A stretch of 64,000 nt of DNA from Pleurotus djamor (taxonomy: Eukaryota; Basidiomycota; Agaricomycetes; Agaricales; Pleurotaceae), in the NCBI GenBank assembly GCA_029747585.1, contig JAPEVF010000136.1:30191-94190 (forward strand), given 5' to 3'. Below, in pieces: positions 1-11,051 of the stretch (position 1 is its first letter; the number at the start of each line of letters is the position of its first letter). Under the pieces are notes generated by a model. The model had not been told where the DNA came from, did not search any database, and saw only the letters and a list, made by a program, of their open reading frames with translations. The position numbers and the translations under genes are program-made.

Positions 1-1256
1 GTGCTTCTGAAATGTTCTTTACCGGCTTCTGGACCACAGATAGAGCGTCCGTGAAGAAAGCACGGTCTGGCGGGCTGAGGGAAGGGAGATTTTGCAACTC
101 CTGTGTAAGATTTCCAACCAATGTTCCAACAACATTGGGGATGTGGGCGTCTGAAAGGGCAATACCCGACAATGTTTCCCAAATCAATCTCTCCATTTTT
201 GAGAGAGTAGGCGGTCGACACCCTCCAAGGCGCATCCAAATCTGGAATTGGATATTGTGTCCATTAGATTACGAGGGTGCGATAAACAAAATGGAGCGTA
301 CCAGGGGAATATTCTCAGTAGAAACGGATCGACCGGTGTAAGACCTGCCAGCCAAAAGTAACAAAGGACTGATGGCCAAAGCTATCTGCAGCCCTCGTAT
401 GGTAGCGCGAGGATATTCAAAGCCCATGTTACGAAGGCCAAGGAACGATGCTACATTGGTCGCATTATCCCCCTTGCGGCCTGTTATTTTCTCAGCGTAG
501 TCAGCCAACTTTTCTTGTTGTATCTGTCGGTCCCTTGGGCTCAGTTTCTCCCCTAAATCCGGCCAATGAGCTGGCAAATTCCATCCCTAACAGATGTCAA
601 CGGCTGCAAAAAGTGAATGACAGAAACACTCACTTGGTACACGACTCGAAGACCAAAAGCAGCGCATAAAAAGTTTTTCAAGACTTTGCCAATATGGTTT
701 GCCTCTTGAGAAAGAGAGAGACTAGTAGCCATCTCGTTGACATCGCGGCCTGCCCTCAAGATTGGCTGAGAGCCTCCCGGATGTCCAACGGGGGTACCGT
801 TTTCCTTGGCTGCCGCAGCGGTATACTTAGCCAACACCGATTCCAAGAACTTTGGCCAATCACTGAGGCCGTTGGCCCATAGGTAGATGGTTTCGTTGGT
901 AAACTGGGGTTGAGGAGCTCCTTGGATAGGAAGTCGCTCAAAGGATTCATGTTGTAAGAGATATACCAACAGGCTAGCCGTCGCAACCACGAAGGTCGAA
1001 TAGGCGGCGTCGACCTTGGGTACTCCGCCGCTGAGCAATCGCTCTACCAGAGCATTGGCATCCTTCTACAGAGCTCAGTAATGTCAGGGACTTGGGGTTT
1101 CAGATCAGCAGGAACAAGAATTACCGTCGAAAAACCATCTTTTTCCACTACGTCGAGAAACCTTTCCGCGGGCGCCATGAGAGGATATTCCGACCAAGGG
1201 GGCCGCCCCAACATCTGGTCCAGAGACTCCGGGCTTTGAAAACATATTTTAAGCAA
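1..1256 (-). pseudogene. Unrecognised multi-exon gene, broken or incomplete
   Basis: Four stretches on the minus strand read as protein-like sequence in changing frames. They lie at about 1044-1256 (contains FLDVVEKDGFSTVILVPADL), 600-1075 (contains FTNETIYLWANGLSDWPKFL), 269-577 (contains RDRQIQQEKLADYAEKITGR) and 1-245 (contains MERLIWETLSGIALSDAHIP). The first two join if one base is added or lost near 1060. The others need an intron or a frameshift. The composition is that of a helical soluble protein, but I do not recognise the family. The gene runs off the left edge, so its 3' end is missing. It may be an intact gene with introns and a sequencing error rather than a pseudogene. Existence as coding sequence is fairly likely; exact structure is unknown. 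Confidence 0.4.
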
Positions 1257-1859
1257 AGCTATATCTTTCTGAGCTATCTCACCTACTTTGGTAGTTGGAG
1301 GGTTTCGTCTGCGTCCAAAAGATGCATTGCGGGTCCTGAGGCCTGAGCTACCGTGCGGGCTTGGTGCGGGCGCAAGCGCCTATCTCAGAGGAAGCTGCCT
1401 CTCATCTGGGCGCCAAATTTGCGTCGGGCCTGCAAATTCTTATACAATTCATATACTGGAAATAAAAACCCCATGTGGGACACTATCGAGGATATAAACC
1501 GCCCTTCCTGCGAATAGATCATCAAAGCAATCGTTGTACGTAGTAGAATGGGCGCGGCCACCAATGGCCTCATCCATAACCTCCCAGGACCTTAGTAAAA
1601 CGTTCCCAAGGTCCAAGACATCCGTCCCAATCCCCCTGGTCTCTCCCCGCCATCAGCCTGAGGTTCTTGCCACTCAGATCACTTCCGCCGTTAGGTGTGC
1701 TGGCTCTGGCGCACTCTTCTCCTCATTGCACCCGCCCGACCACCAGAGCCTCGTCGGACTTCTCCACTGTCAGATGCACCTAGCGACGAGGGACCGTCCT
1801 TAGCAAAAAGGACGCGGCTGACGAACTACATCATCTTGGTGGGCGTGCTCTCCGGCGCC
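1257..1859. other. No gene seen
   Basis: Only short overlapping open frames on both strands. No splice-supported coding sequence, repeat or RNA gene was recognised. Confidence 0.4.
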
Positions 1860-2784
1860 CTCCCTACCCAGTTCCATGGTTGACTCTGGAAAGTATCCCC
1901 CATGTAGTTGGATACCGCCACATTCTTCCTCCCCTTTTCATCCTTGTCCTTGTCCTTACTGTAATTTGACTAGGTAGGTGTAGTAGCGCCGCTAGCCGTG
2001 GGCTTATTTCGTCATTCTGGATGACGGAGCAGGGGATATAAACATCCTGTTCTTACAAGTGGTTGGCGGGGGAAAAGCAGCGGACGGGGCGGCATTGCGC
2101 TTGACAGCATAGGAGGCGGTAGGAGGTAGTGTAGAAACCTTGGCCGTTGCTGAGGACTTGGTGGAGAAAGCCTTGGTGCTAGTGATGTCCGTAATCCTGG
2201 TCCTTCGTCACTTTGCCACCAAGACCATGGCCGCGAGCTTCAGGTTAATCGGACGGGGAAGTTGTGGAAGCAAGCATCGTAGACAAGGTCGTAGGCGCCT
2301 TCGACTTCAAAATTGAGTTCGCACCTTTCCCTTCCTTTTCCGACAAAACAGCTCTTTCCCAGTCTTCGCCACCAATCTGCCCTCCGTCTTCTTCAACTAT
2401 ACCTGTGACCATCTCCCCTGCACCAACGGGCCTCTCGTACGAGAGGAGAAATACGCCTACGATGCCGCGTTCTCCGTGATGGTTCTGGAAGCAGAAGCAG
2501 AATCCTTGGAAGGCCTGTACTGTTCTTCGGCGGCAGCATGAGCTTGATGATTAGGTTTACGCGTGCCGACGGCGTTGGCGTTGGCAGTGTCTATCCTCGA
2601 TTCTTGAGACGTTGATGAAGGGTTCGAAGGATCCGTCGTTGAGGATGATTCCATAGTGGATGGTATTGAAGTCGAAGAAGGCAGCAGTAGGCGTTTCGAT
2701 GGGTTGGATAAAGAGATGAGCAATCCCCTTGGTGGTTGTGGTCGTGCTTGCAGCCTCAACTGTAGTCTCCATCGTCGTACTCAT
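1860..2784 (-). pseudogene. Ser/Thr-rich coding-like stretch, broken
   Basis: Reading the minus strand downward from 2784, a frame with a threonine tract (VEAASTTTTTKGIAHLFIQP) overlaps another at 2457-2759 rich in Ser, Pro and Thr. Further down, near 2050-2190, a segment containing ATAKVSTLPPTASYAVKRNA is protein-like. The frames are interrupted by several stops, so this is either a decayed gene or one whose introns I could not place. No domain is recognised. The repetitive Ser/Thr composition could also produce open frames without coding function. Confidence 0.25.
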
Positions 2785-2885
2785 CGTGTCTTCAACTTCC
2801 CCGATCCCTCAACATTGACCTGTCCCACCTTTATCCCCCACCAATCGTCGATCGCGGTGTTTCCTGGGGTACAGAAATGGACCCT

Positions 2886-3179
2886 TCAGAGTTTTCGTGT
2901 CCTTCCGTGCTGACAACGCTCGCAGAATTCAATAGAAATTTTTCGAGATAATGACGAACGCGTGTGGATGTAGATCCCCGGGTGAGACAGTCCCGCCTGC
3001 CCCTGTCCATGCCCTTGAACATGCTCTCCGCGGGCACCGACGCCGTTGTCGTATGAGGTGGTAGCTGGGCGGGGCAAATGCGTGCCGTGGACGAAGAGCT
3101 TGAGGGGGCGCGATGGCACGAAGTTCCTCTCCCCTACGTCAGTTGGCTGGTCCACAAAAATTCTCCCACTCCCTGTCAA
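2886..3179 (-). CDS. Small hypothetical ORF
   Basis: A 97-codon open frame starting MTGSGRIFVDQPTDVGERNF. Its middle is Gly-rich. No family is recognised and there is no signal peptide. It could be an exon of a larger minus-strand gene together with the broken frames just below, since all read in the same direction. It overlaps weaker frames on both strands. Low confidence. Confidence 0.2.
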   Translation of the reverse strand: MTGSGRIFVDQPTDVGERNFVPSRPLKLFVHGTHLPRPATTSYDNGVGARGEHVQGHGQGQAGLSHPGIYIHTRSSLSRKISIEFCERCQHGRTRKL

Positions 3180-3292
3180 CAGCGTACGTGAGTCGTCTCC
3201 AACTTTCTACATCCACTATCGTTCCGACTACAAGCCGTGGAATCTTTAGTGCAGGTCCCGAGGTTCGAGGGTACAGTTGGCCAGTAAGCAGT

Positions 3293-4030
3293 CTAAGTGC
3301 ACATTTGGTCTGTGTTTATAATGTGGCCCTGCTTGATCCTCTTCCTCTCCATGGCTTCATTTTCGTGCTGCGTATCAGCCGTCTGCCGCCCTGCGTCAAA
3401 ATTAGTGGGAATGAAGAGGGAGGAGAGTGGTCGATTGCGAGAATGTGTGATCGCCATCGCCTCACAATCTCTACCTCCATCACATCCGCATGCACCTTCT
3501 CCAAGGACTTCAACACGCGTGACGGGCGTGAAGCCTGAAGATTCTGCCAGACTATCGTAGACGGCAGGCTTCTGCAGAGTGTATGGCCAGAACCACAGCA
3601 ACAACAGAACTAAGACAGACGAGAGTGTCCGTTGTGAAGTCGTCATTGACCTTCCTGCGTAAGACGGAGAATGCGAAGTGGGCTCGGGCAACTGAGCTTC
3701 TGCGAGACTCTGCGTTGAAAGAGTGGGTGGATACGAGGGATGACTGTGTACGGATGCGAGGTCGCTTCGTAAACATTCCTGAAGGGCGAGACCGAACGGG
3801 AGGGGCGTAGCAACAGTACCGTCAGAGACGAATAGTTGTTCCGCCAATCTTTCTCCCACAGACGGATGATGTCCGGAATCACAAATGTGCTGCGAACTCG
3901 GTTCGAGGAAGGAGGAAGTTCGAACAATTGAATGTTGATGGGTAAAAATTGGGAAAGGGCGGGGGCTAGCCAGCTCGCACATCCTCCAAGATGATCTTCG
4001 GTTTACGATAAGGAACATTTTCTTCTCCAA
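3293..4030 (-). CDS. Hypothetical protein with one membrane segment
   Basis: A 245-codon uninterrupted frame, long for this window. Near residue 135 there is a strongly hydrophobic stretch (TLSSVLVLLLLWFWPYTL) that reads as a single membrane anchor. The part after it is polar, with cysteines (GACGCDGGRDC). A start at the internal Met just before this stretch (MTTSQRT) would give a short type II membrane protein. No family is recognised. Both flanks are gene-poor. The frame could be chance, but its length and the well-placed hydrophobic segment argue modestly for a gene. Confidence 0.35.
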   Translation of the reverse strand: MEKKMFLIVNRRSSWRMCELASPRPFPIFTHQHSIVRTSSFLEPSSQHICDSGHHPSVGERLAEQLFVSDGTVATPLPFGLALQECLRSDLASVHSHPSYPPTLSTQSLAEAQLPEPTSHSPSYAGRSMTTSQRTLSSVLVLLLLWFWPYTLQKPAVYDSLAESSGFTPVTRVEVLGEGACGCDGGRDCEAMAITHSRNRPLSSLFIPTNFDAGRQTADTQHENEAMERKRIKQGHIINTDQMCT

Positions 4031-5977
4031 ACCTGGCTCGCTACGAAGAGTCGTGTCCGCCAGTGATGCAATTATGTGTCTTTGAAGGGCAAGAAAGTTG
4101 ATGTTCAGATGTCATGTGGGGTTTAAAGCGCAGGGGAGGCGCGAAGGCATTACATTGCGAGCGTATTGGAGGAAGTGGGTCGCCCAGTGTTCAGGTCATT
4201 GTACATGAGTTGTTCTCCCGATTTACACGATTCCGCTTGATAGGCGACAGCAGTGGCAAGTTCAATCCGCCGTGGGTTGGGGAGAGGAGACGGAATACGG
4301 AGGTGTATCTTCTCACTTCCTGTCTTCAGACGGATTCCAGTCAGTTGAGAATACGTGGAAAGAAGAGGGGGAAACTAGAAAGGAAAACGTACCAGGACTT
4401 GAGTGACGCAGCAATCCCTCCGCGTAGAACGTCCGGTTGAAGCAATGTATTATGAGTCGAGCAAATGTAAATGGGTCGGAGTCACAGTTGCGTTGTCGAG
4501 ACAAAGAGGCCAAGCTCCAAGGCTGGCACAGGTCTTTGACAAGGTCTATTGAACGGAATGGTCCTTGGAGTCTGGGGTAAGAAACGGACGACAGGAAACT
4601 GGGAGGTGCCTCTCACCTCGAAAGACTCTTTGTGACTTGCGTGTTGAGAGGATAGACAGTCAGAACAGTATACAGAGGGACAAGAACGCCGGGCCCAGCC
4701 GCGTTGGCCTGAACAGAGGAACCAAACCCCAGTTTGCAACGACGATACTACGACTCAACAAGCGTTGGGCCATGGAGAGGTAGAGCCACGGCTCAATTTT
4801 GTCCTCTCCCCTGGAACCGCGGTCCATAAGGGAGCCAACGCCGTAGTACCTGCAAATTTGGGCTCGAAGAGGAGGGAGGCGGAGTTAACCACGACGGAAT
4901 GGTTTGTTTCTCGGTAAGCGCCTCGTAGCGCTCGTACCTTCTCCTTACCCCTGTCATTCGTCCCCCAGTCTTATCACGTTATAACAGAGGCCAGATCTTC
5001 GCATGGCAAATTTCCACACATTTATGACCCAACGACAACCAGAAAAAGTAGCATGCGCCCGGTCTTGTAAAGCCCACGAAGACGTAGCGTTGTCAATCTT
5101 TCCTAAACTTTATCAGCTTGACCTGAATACTTTCTTCCAGACCAAATCCTACTCCTGCGGTCGACCAGCTTCTCACCCGCTGGGCTGCTGTAGATCCATC
5201 AGAAGGCCTCGAAGGTGTGAAACCGCGGTATGAACTCACCAGGTAAGGGTTCCCCCAGAGTCAATCTGTTTTCCAAGTTCAAACGTCACGCTAGCGGCTT
5301 GTCAGTCCTCTACAATCTTCCCGTATCGTCGTAGCGCAGCCGTATCCTTGCTTTTGAGCAGGGCTTGGAAGGAAGAGAATGAGATTTGGCGATAGTACTT
5401 CCACTTCAATGGGATACGAGGCGGCAGAGTGGGGTGAGGATTGCTGGTTGGGTGTCGGGACCAACGGTCATGTTTTGGGAACCAATGTAAGATTCGGCCA
5501 TCTCGGCATGAATCTTATCATAAGTACTACATACTTTCGTCAGCACGTCAGCCCCCACTCTATGAGTAGACAATGCAGCAAAACGCGGCACATACCAAGC
5601 GCACGGCGTCCTCCATACAGACGACCAACAGCCTCTGATAACTCGTGACCAACTGCGTCATTCTTCATCGCATACCGGGGACACTTACGTCTTGCAAACG
5701 GACAAACACCCGACATTGCAGTAGCGGAGGCGCTTCAATGGAATAGCGAGGAAATCGTCAAGATTATGAAGACAATGAGCCTGGTAGGTTTACCTGAGAA
5801 AGTGATCGAGATGAAAAGCGACGTCATTGAGACAATGAAGGGCGATCGAAACGAGAATTTGATGGGAACTTCGTGTTCCGAGTATCTTCCTCACTCTTCA
5901 CGGAAATGGAGAACTTTCACATATCTTGTCGAGGTCTGGGAGGGTGAAGTCGACATTCTTTCATTCTTCCCCCCACC
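4031..5977. other. No firm gene; weak coding near 5766-5900
   Basis: Short open frames only. A plus-strand frame at 5766-5930 (MKTMSLVGLPEKVIEMKSDV) has protein-like composition but no recognisable partner exon. The remainder shows no repeat, RNA gene or conserved domain that I can recognise. Confidence 0.3.
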
Positions 5978-7048
5978 ATGGTCGGCGTCTTTTCCACTCC
6001 GCAAGATTTCGCGAATGCGTTTCACGATTGTGGAGGCCCCGCTCGATACGCGCTGCTGCGTGGACGACACGATCAGCTCAAGTTCCTGGTCCACCCAGAC
6101 CCTCAATGGTTCAGAGGCAGCGATCGAGAGAAAGCTACTCGAACATGGATCTCAGATTGTCGGAGAGAACTGGTAAGTACGGAGTTCATAGAAATGGACC
6201 TCGCTAGAGTATAACGCTCGGTTGCACAGGCGTTCATACGCTCCTTCGTGCAGCTCATTTCTGCCCCCAGCATCTACGCAGTCTATCCCGGCTTCTCAGC
6301 GGACATTTCCAGTTTGAAAATGACGGTAGATGCGGAGGAGAGACGCTTTCAGAGCCAGTTGGAGAGACGTGCCCATGGAGGCGGAGGCGAGGCGAGTGGT
6401 AGGGCAACAGATACGACACCCCATAAAACCAACGATCATCCAGAATTGGAGCCTCTCTTCCTCCCTTCTCCCGTTGACACTGAAGTCTCTGTCCCCCTTC
6501 CTTGCCAGCAGGTTCCCAATATCGCTGGCGGGGGTATCGACGCTCTGGATGTCATGGATGGGCACCCACCTTCGCTGCAGCGAAAGCGAAGAAACGAAGG
6601 GACTCCTTCGCCAAGAGATCGGAGAAACGTGAACGTGAGCAGGGGAGAGAGAAGTAGGCAAGGAACTCAGGGGGGAATCCCCAAATATACCGTCTTCGTC
6701 GAGGTTCCTCCTCTGCCTTACAAGGTAGCCCACCTCCACAGCGACGTCGCCACGACCGAAGTCTCAACGGAAGACATGGAGCACAACGCTATGGAAGCCA
6801 TGGATGCACCCCAACCTCATCACCTTGTCCGATCACTGCAGCGAAAGCGAAGAAACGAAGGGACTCCATCACCAAGAGATCGAAGAAACGTGAACGTGAG
6901 CAGGGGAGAGAGAAGTAGTCAAGGAACTCGGGGGGGAATCCCCAAATATACCGTCTTCGTCGAGGTTCCTTCTCCGCCTTACAAGGTAGCCCACCTCCAC
7001 AGCGACGTCGCCACGACCGAAGTCTCAACGGAGGAATTGGAGCGCTAG
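5978..7048 (+). CDS. Hypothetical protein with duplicated C-terminal module
   Basis: Two exons, 5978-6172 and 6230-7048, separated by a 57-nt intron (gtaagt...cacag, phase 0). Together they encode 337 residues. The ATG sits in a strong context (accATGG). The first 65 residues contain GRHDQLKFLVHPDPQWF, and the exon junction reads through in frame. The C-terminal half carries two near-identical 65-residue units (residues about 180-245 and 267-332). Each begins LQRKRRNEGTPSPRDRR, a basic Ser/Pro patch, and continues with GGIPKYTVFVEVP and a segment ending DVATTEVSTE. The basic patches could be nuclear targeting signals; that is inference. No known domain is recognised. It lies just downstream, on the opposite strand, of the Brr2 relic's 3' end, with no clear functional link. 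Confidence 0.65.
6575..7031 (+). repeat. Two-copy in-frame direct repeat, offset 261 bp
   Basis: Copy 1 is 6575-6770 and copy 2 is 6836-7031. About 95% of the 196 bases match by eye, and the offset of 261 bp equals 87 codons, so the frame is kept. Differences are scattered substitutions without indels, which suggests a recent duplication under coding constraint. Confidence 0.85.
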
Positions 7049-7724
7049 GATCTTGATGATTGAGCAATACTAACGAGATTCCTTACCCTGATCATGCTTG
7101 TATTTACTGTTTTCNTTTTTTGAATCACTTCCGTTTTTGAATGCACAAAAATATACCCGCAACCGAGCGAAATCATTAACTACAAAGGATCAACAACCAT
7201 AGAAATTTTGCCAATACCTTCCACAGGGGTCCTTAGTGGTTGTAGAACCCAGCGCTTCACAGCAGTTCAGAAGTTATTTGAGGTTGTAACTTTGGCTGAT
7301 TTTGGTGTTAAAAAACGAAAATAGTCAGTCCGAATTAGTTGCCTTGGTCTCCACAAACAAAGACTTTATAATCAACTTAAGTACCACATGTAATAGACAC
7401 CTCCAGTCGGCCTATCGACGACCTTCATCACGACCGCCTCCTCCACGCACTTTGGCACAAGCCCCTCGGAAAGTCGATTCCAGCGACATTTTCTCTTGTT
7501 CTAAAGCATCGTTAGTAGCCCACCAGCGCGATTCTAGACGGAACCATTGAACCAACAAACCTTTGTTACTTGAGTTATTTGAGGTCAAATCTAGGAAATA
7601 ACGATACAAAGGCTATATCACCATTAATCAGTCACACCAACAACAACAATAAATGGAGACTGCTCACGAGTTGCTTCCCTTCTGCTTTCCGGATGACATC
7701 AGCGGGCACATCCTGGAACTGCCG
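7049..7724. other. Intergenic, no gene seen
   Basis: Contains one N at 7115 beside a T run, AT-rich stretches, and only short frames. The decayed 3' end of the Brr2 relic may extend a little into 7660-7724, where homology becomes unrecognisable. Confidence 0.4.
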
Positions 7725-9461
7725 GGGAGGTATGACTGGAGGAGAACATTACTTTTCGCGGTGGGCTCGGCGACACCCTCTTTGACGGGGATAGGTACAC
7801 GCTCAAGGAGCTTACTCAGCTCCATTTTCTCCTACGAGATCATTAGTGACAGCAGTGGTAGATATGGATGTGAATGCCTACCTCCTGCCTCACAGGAATA
7901 AGCTTGAATCCATTAGAGATCGCAAAGACTCTGAAGACATCCAGCGTTGACATGGTGGACTTCAGATGCGGGCTGTACGTATCCATCGAGTTATACGTAG
8001 CGTGATGGTGCGACGCGATCTTGCCCAATTCCGTACTCTAGAAACGACCAGCCGAGCGCTCATATTTGAGGAGACGACATTTTTCCGGCATCATGGCAGG
8101 GGAGTACACGATGTCGACTCGTTTGTGGACGTAGCCTCCATCTTCTTCCTGGTAATCGACGCTAATGTCGTAAAGAGAGGGGGAGCTTAGCATACGGACA
8201 TAGCTGAAGGGAACATGACCGGAAGTTCGCGAAGAAAAGGGGCTCAAATGTCCTCACTAGGATGTGTATCCAAACCAACGAATGGCTTCATCGCGGCTGC
8301 GTATGGAATCGAGGACGAGTTCTGCGTTCAAGTTATCCATCAGTTTTGGGACGAACTGGGAATCGATGAGGAGCTGCAGGTTCAGGAGACTGCAGTAGTA
8401 CTGCAGCTCCGAGCGATTCGTGATGATAATATCCTCCCCCAAACGTGTCGAACTGCAGTCGACCCCCACGGCCGAGTATTTGCAGAGCATTCTGCGACGA
8501 AAGCTCCACCCAACGACCCTTCTCCGGGTTATAGATTTGCATCCCGTGGATGATAACGATAACGGTATGCGCAGGGAGGTTTACACCCCAAGGCCACAGT
8601 GGTGGTACAAGCCAATACCTGAACGGAACCATCTGCAAACAGCTCCTCCATCAGCCTTCGTACCAGCATGGTGGATGGCGAAACCGAATGGATGCAGGTC
8701 TCGAAGGTTCCCATGTTTCACGTTGCCAGCCCCAGGCTCTTCATTCAAATCTCCCGCATCATCAGGTTTGACGAACTGTGCTATGGGCTCCTTCCCAGTG
8801 ACCATATCCCGCAGGGAATTGGCGGGTTTGGCGGTCTTCTTGCGGGAATGGACAAAGGCAAGGGTCTAGTAATTTCCGGAGTAGTCAAGGGCCTTCTTGT
8901 AGCAGACCTCGTTCGTGGCCTGGCACCGCTTGATGACCTTCTTCTCGGTAACGCCAACAAAATTGCTGGTGCAGGCCACAGGGTTGATACGACACGTCGA
9001 AGTAAAACATGCCCTTAAACGAATATACGCGGAGGAATGCAGCAACGTCTTGATAGTTGTGCAGGGTAGCTGAGAGACGCCCCGAGACAATGTATTCGTT
9101 GGTTTGTTCCATGCGGCGGATGGTTCGAGCAACGAGGCTCTCCAAGACGGGACCGCGCTCTTCGTGAAGAAGATGGATTTCGTCGATGATGATGGGTTGC
9201 ACGAGGTTGGTGTAGCGGGTATCCGTGCTCTTTCGTGTGATTACATCCAACTTCTTGGGTATCGTGACGATGACTTGGGTCTCAGAGACCTGCTGCTTGG
9301 TCATCTGAGAGTCTCCAGTCAGCTCGCCAACATTCACGCCGAAGACGTTCAGTCGGACATGAAAGTTTCCAGCCATCTCCTGCACAAGAGCCTTCATAAG
9401 AGCGACGCAACACACTTTGGAAGAATCCAACGCAAGCTGGCCGGTCTCTTCATTGCGCCAC
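7725..9461 (-). pseudogene. BRR2-like: Brr2 spliceosomal helicase relic, first helicase cassette
   Basis: Clearly derived from Brr2, the Ski2-like DExH helicase that unwinds U4/U6 snRNA during spliceosome activation. Reading down the minus strand one meets motif Ia (LMKALVQEM), GVNVGELTGDSQMTKQQ, the DEIH box with its flank (IIIDEIHLLHEERGPVLES), motif III (LSATL), [43 protein letters not shown], motif VI (LQILGRGGR) and, after the RecA2 domain, [23 protein letters not shown] and [11 protein letters not shown]. The Walker A motif upstream and the whole second cassette are absent. At least five frame changes and two in-frame TAG codons (8866-8868 and 8038-8040) make it non-functional. Two introns still have usable splice sites: 8204-8257 (gtgagg...ttcag) and one near 7837-7886. 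It is therefore a DNA-level copy, not a processed transcript. Assignment to Brr2 rather than Slh1/ASCC3 rests on remembered family sequence. Confidence 0.9.
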
Positions 9462-9905
9462 TTTCTAGGATGGTAAGCATCGATACGTCGGTCTAGATTT
9501 GGCGACATCAATATAAGAAGGTAAAATGATAGTGAGCTTGGGGGGCGAGGGGTACGAGATGGACCATTGTCGAAATCGGCTGCGTACACAATCATTGCTG
9601 GGACATTGATTGCAGGAAGAAAGCTGACTCATGGATTGTTCCATCTTCGTTTACCACCACCTCACTTTTGCCCTCTGTCTCCTAACCGCCCATCTCTTGC
9701 CCGAAGTAAGCAAAGGAGTCTTGGTCTTGCCATTATCGAGCTCCGGCTCTTTGGGGATCACACGGAGTGATCCCCCGAACTACCTGCTCGACTTGTATCC
9801 CCCTCTGGTACCTCGGACAATCGTAACGGACTTGCTCCATGTATACCAGCCGATCCATCAAGGTCAGACGCACGCGGAGAATCGAAACTGGCTCGCGCGC
9901 TTGAA
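9462..9905. other. No gene seen between Brr2 relic and WDDDFE fragment
   Basis: I looked for the Brr2 Walker A motif (GAGKT) on the minus strand here and did not find it. Only short frames are present. The break point of the Brr2 copy lies near 9461. Confidence 0.5.
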
Positions 9906-10807
9906 CTATATCCAGAGAAATGTTTGGGGTTCGCATTCACTGTTGGAATGCATGAAGTCTGTGAAGAAAATGAACCAACGGATTAATGTACGATGATCTG
10001 TATCCCCACGTTCCAGCACCTCCTCCAAACGAGGCGGTCGACTCTTCTTCCGCAGTCTTCTCCTTTCCCTCTCCTTGTGCATTTGGTGGGCTGGGGGGTA
10101 CAGGTAGTTTGAGTTGAGCGTGTTCAGGCTCAGGTTCGGCGGAGGGGGGACTGGGGGCGGCGGGGAAGGCATCCGAGCCAATCCCCAACGCCTTGGACGC
10201 GTCGTAACAGCCCCATCTTGTTCCTCACTGTGAAATCCAGACTCTGAATCCTCGTCATCCAAAACTCCAGCTCAAAATCGTCGTCCCAGTGTTCCGTATT
10301 CATCGGCGCGTTAGGGGATCGCATGGGCCCTGCGTCTTGCGGCGAGGTCCAGCATCCAGAGGGTGTTGAATCATTCGTGAAGGGGTTATTGGGGGTTTCC
10401 TGGGAGTCGATTCACGCGCAGGGGAATTGGAATGGAGCTCAAAGTCGTCATCCCAGTTTTCTGTTTCTTGCTCTCATGTATTTGCTTTGGCAATGGTCGT
10501 TTCGTCGGCATCGATGGTCCAGAAACGTTAAGTTTGTCTTCAAGGATCAAAGATCCACATTTACGTTCGTAGTTGTTATTTGCGTGACGTGGGTCATCCC
10601 AATCTTCGGTGAAGCGAGAGCTTGCAATGGAATGACGAGGCGGGGCACCCGCATCGATGCTGTTCGCGCGATGCTGCTGAGCAGCAGTCGTTGCAAATTC
10701 AAAGTCGTCATCCCGGTTCTCCGAAGGGTCTGCAATACGTCGCCGTCGTCAGATTGCTCAACCGACCACCAAATTTGAAAACGAGAAATTGTACTCACGT
10801 TTAGCAT
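9906..10807 (-). pseudogene. WDDDFE-repeat protein, Byr4/Bfa1-like fragment
   Basis: Three copies of an acidic motif occur at roughly 150-260 nt spacing on the minus strand: ENRDDDFEF (10696-10722), ENWDDDFEL (10434-10460) and EHWDDDFELEF (10260-10296). A further DWDD motif (TEDWDDPRH) lies between the first two. The last copy leads into a 118-residue frame (9906-10262) with a proline tract (PSPPPPVPPPP) and the basic motif RLRKKSRPPRLEEVL. Fungal Byr4/Bfa1 proteins, part of the GAP that restrains septation or mitotic exit, carry similar W-D-x-D-F motifs; this resemblance is from memory. Frames change between copies, so either introns are unplaced or the gene is decayed. A putative ATG at 10807 is followed by a GTGAGT donor, and a TATA box lies 45 nt upstream. 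The fragment ends without the expected C-terminal part. Confidence 0.4.
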
Positions 10808-10850
10808 GATGGTATGATCATAAATGAGATGTTCATCAATTTCGTGGGCC

Positions 10851-10856
10851 TTTATA
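10851..10856 (-). promoter_or_regulatory. Putative TATA box
   Basis: TATAAA on the minus strand, about 45 nt upstream of the candidate ATG at 10807. Position and sequence fit a fungal core promoter; there is no other support. Confidence 0.35.
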
Positions 10857-11051
10857 GCAGAGATTTAAAGCTCTTTGACCGCAGCAGCCCTGTCTTTGTC
10901 GTGGTCGTCGTGGTCGTCGATGTTCAAGCGTCCTTCACTACGTAAGTTCGCTTTGGGCCGCACGTTGCAACGCCAGTCCTTTTTCCAAATTTGGATCCAG
11001 AGCCACGTGTGAGCCCAAACTCCGCACCTCTCGACGAACACGGTACTGGCC

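Noticed and set aside
9600..9770. Possible Walker A of the Brr2 relic (NGKTKT on the minus strand)
   Set aside because: Lacks the G-A-G-K-T pattern and the surrounding conserved residues. The helicase homology already ends near 9461.
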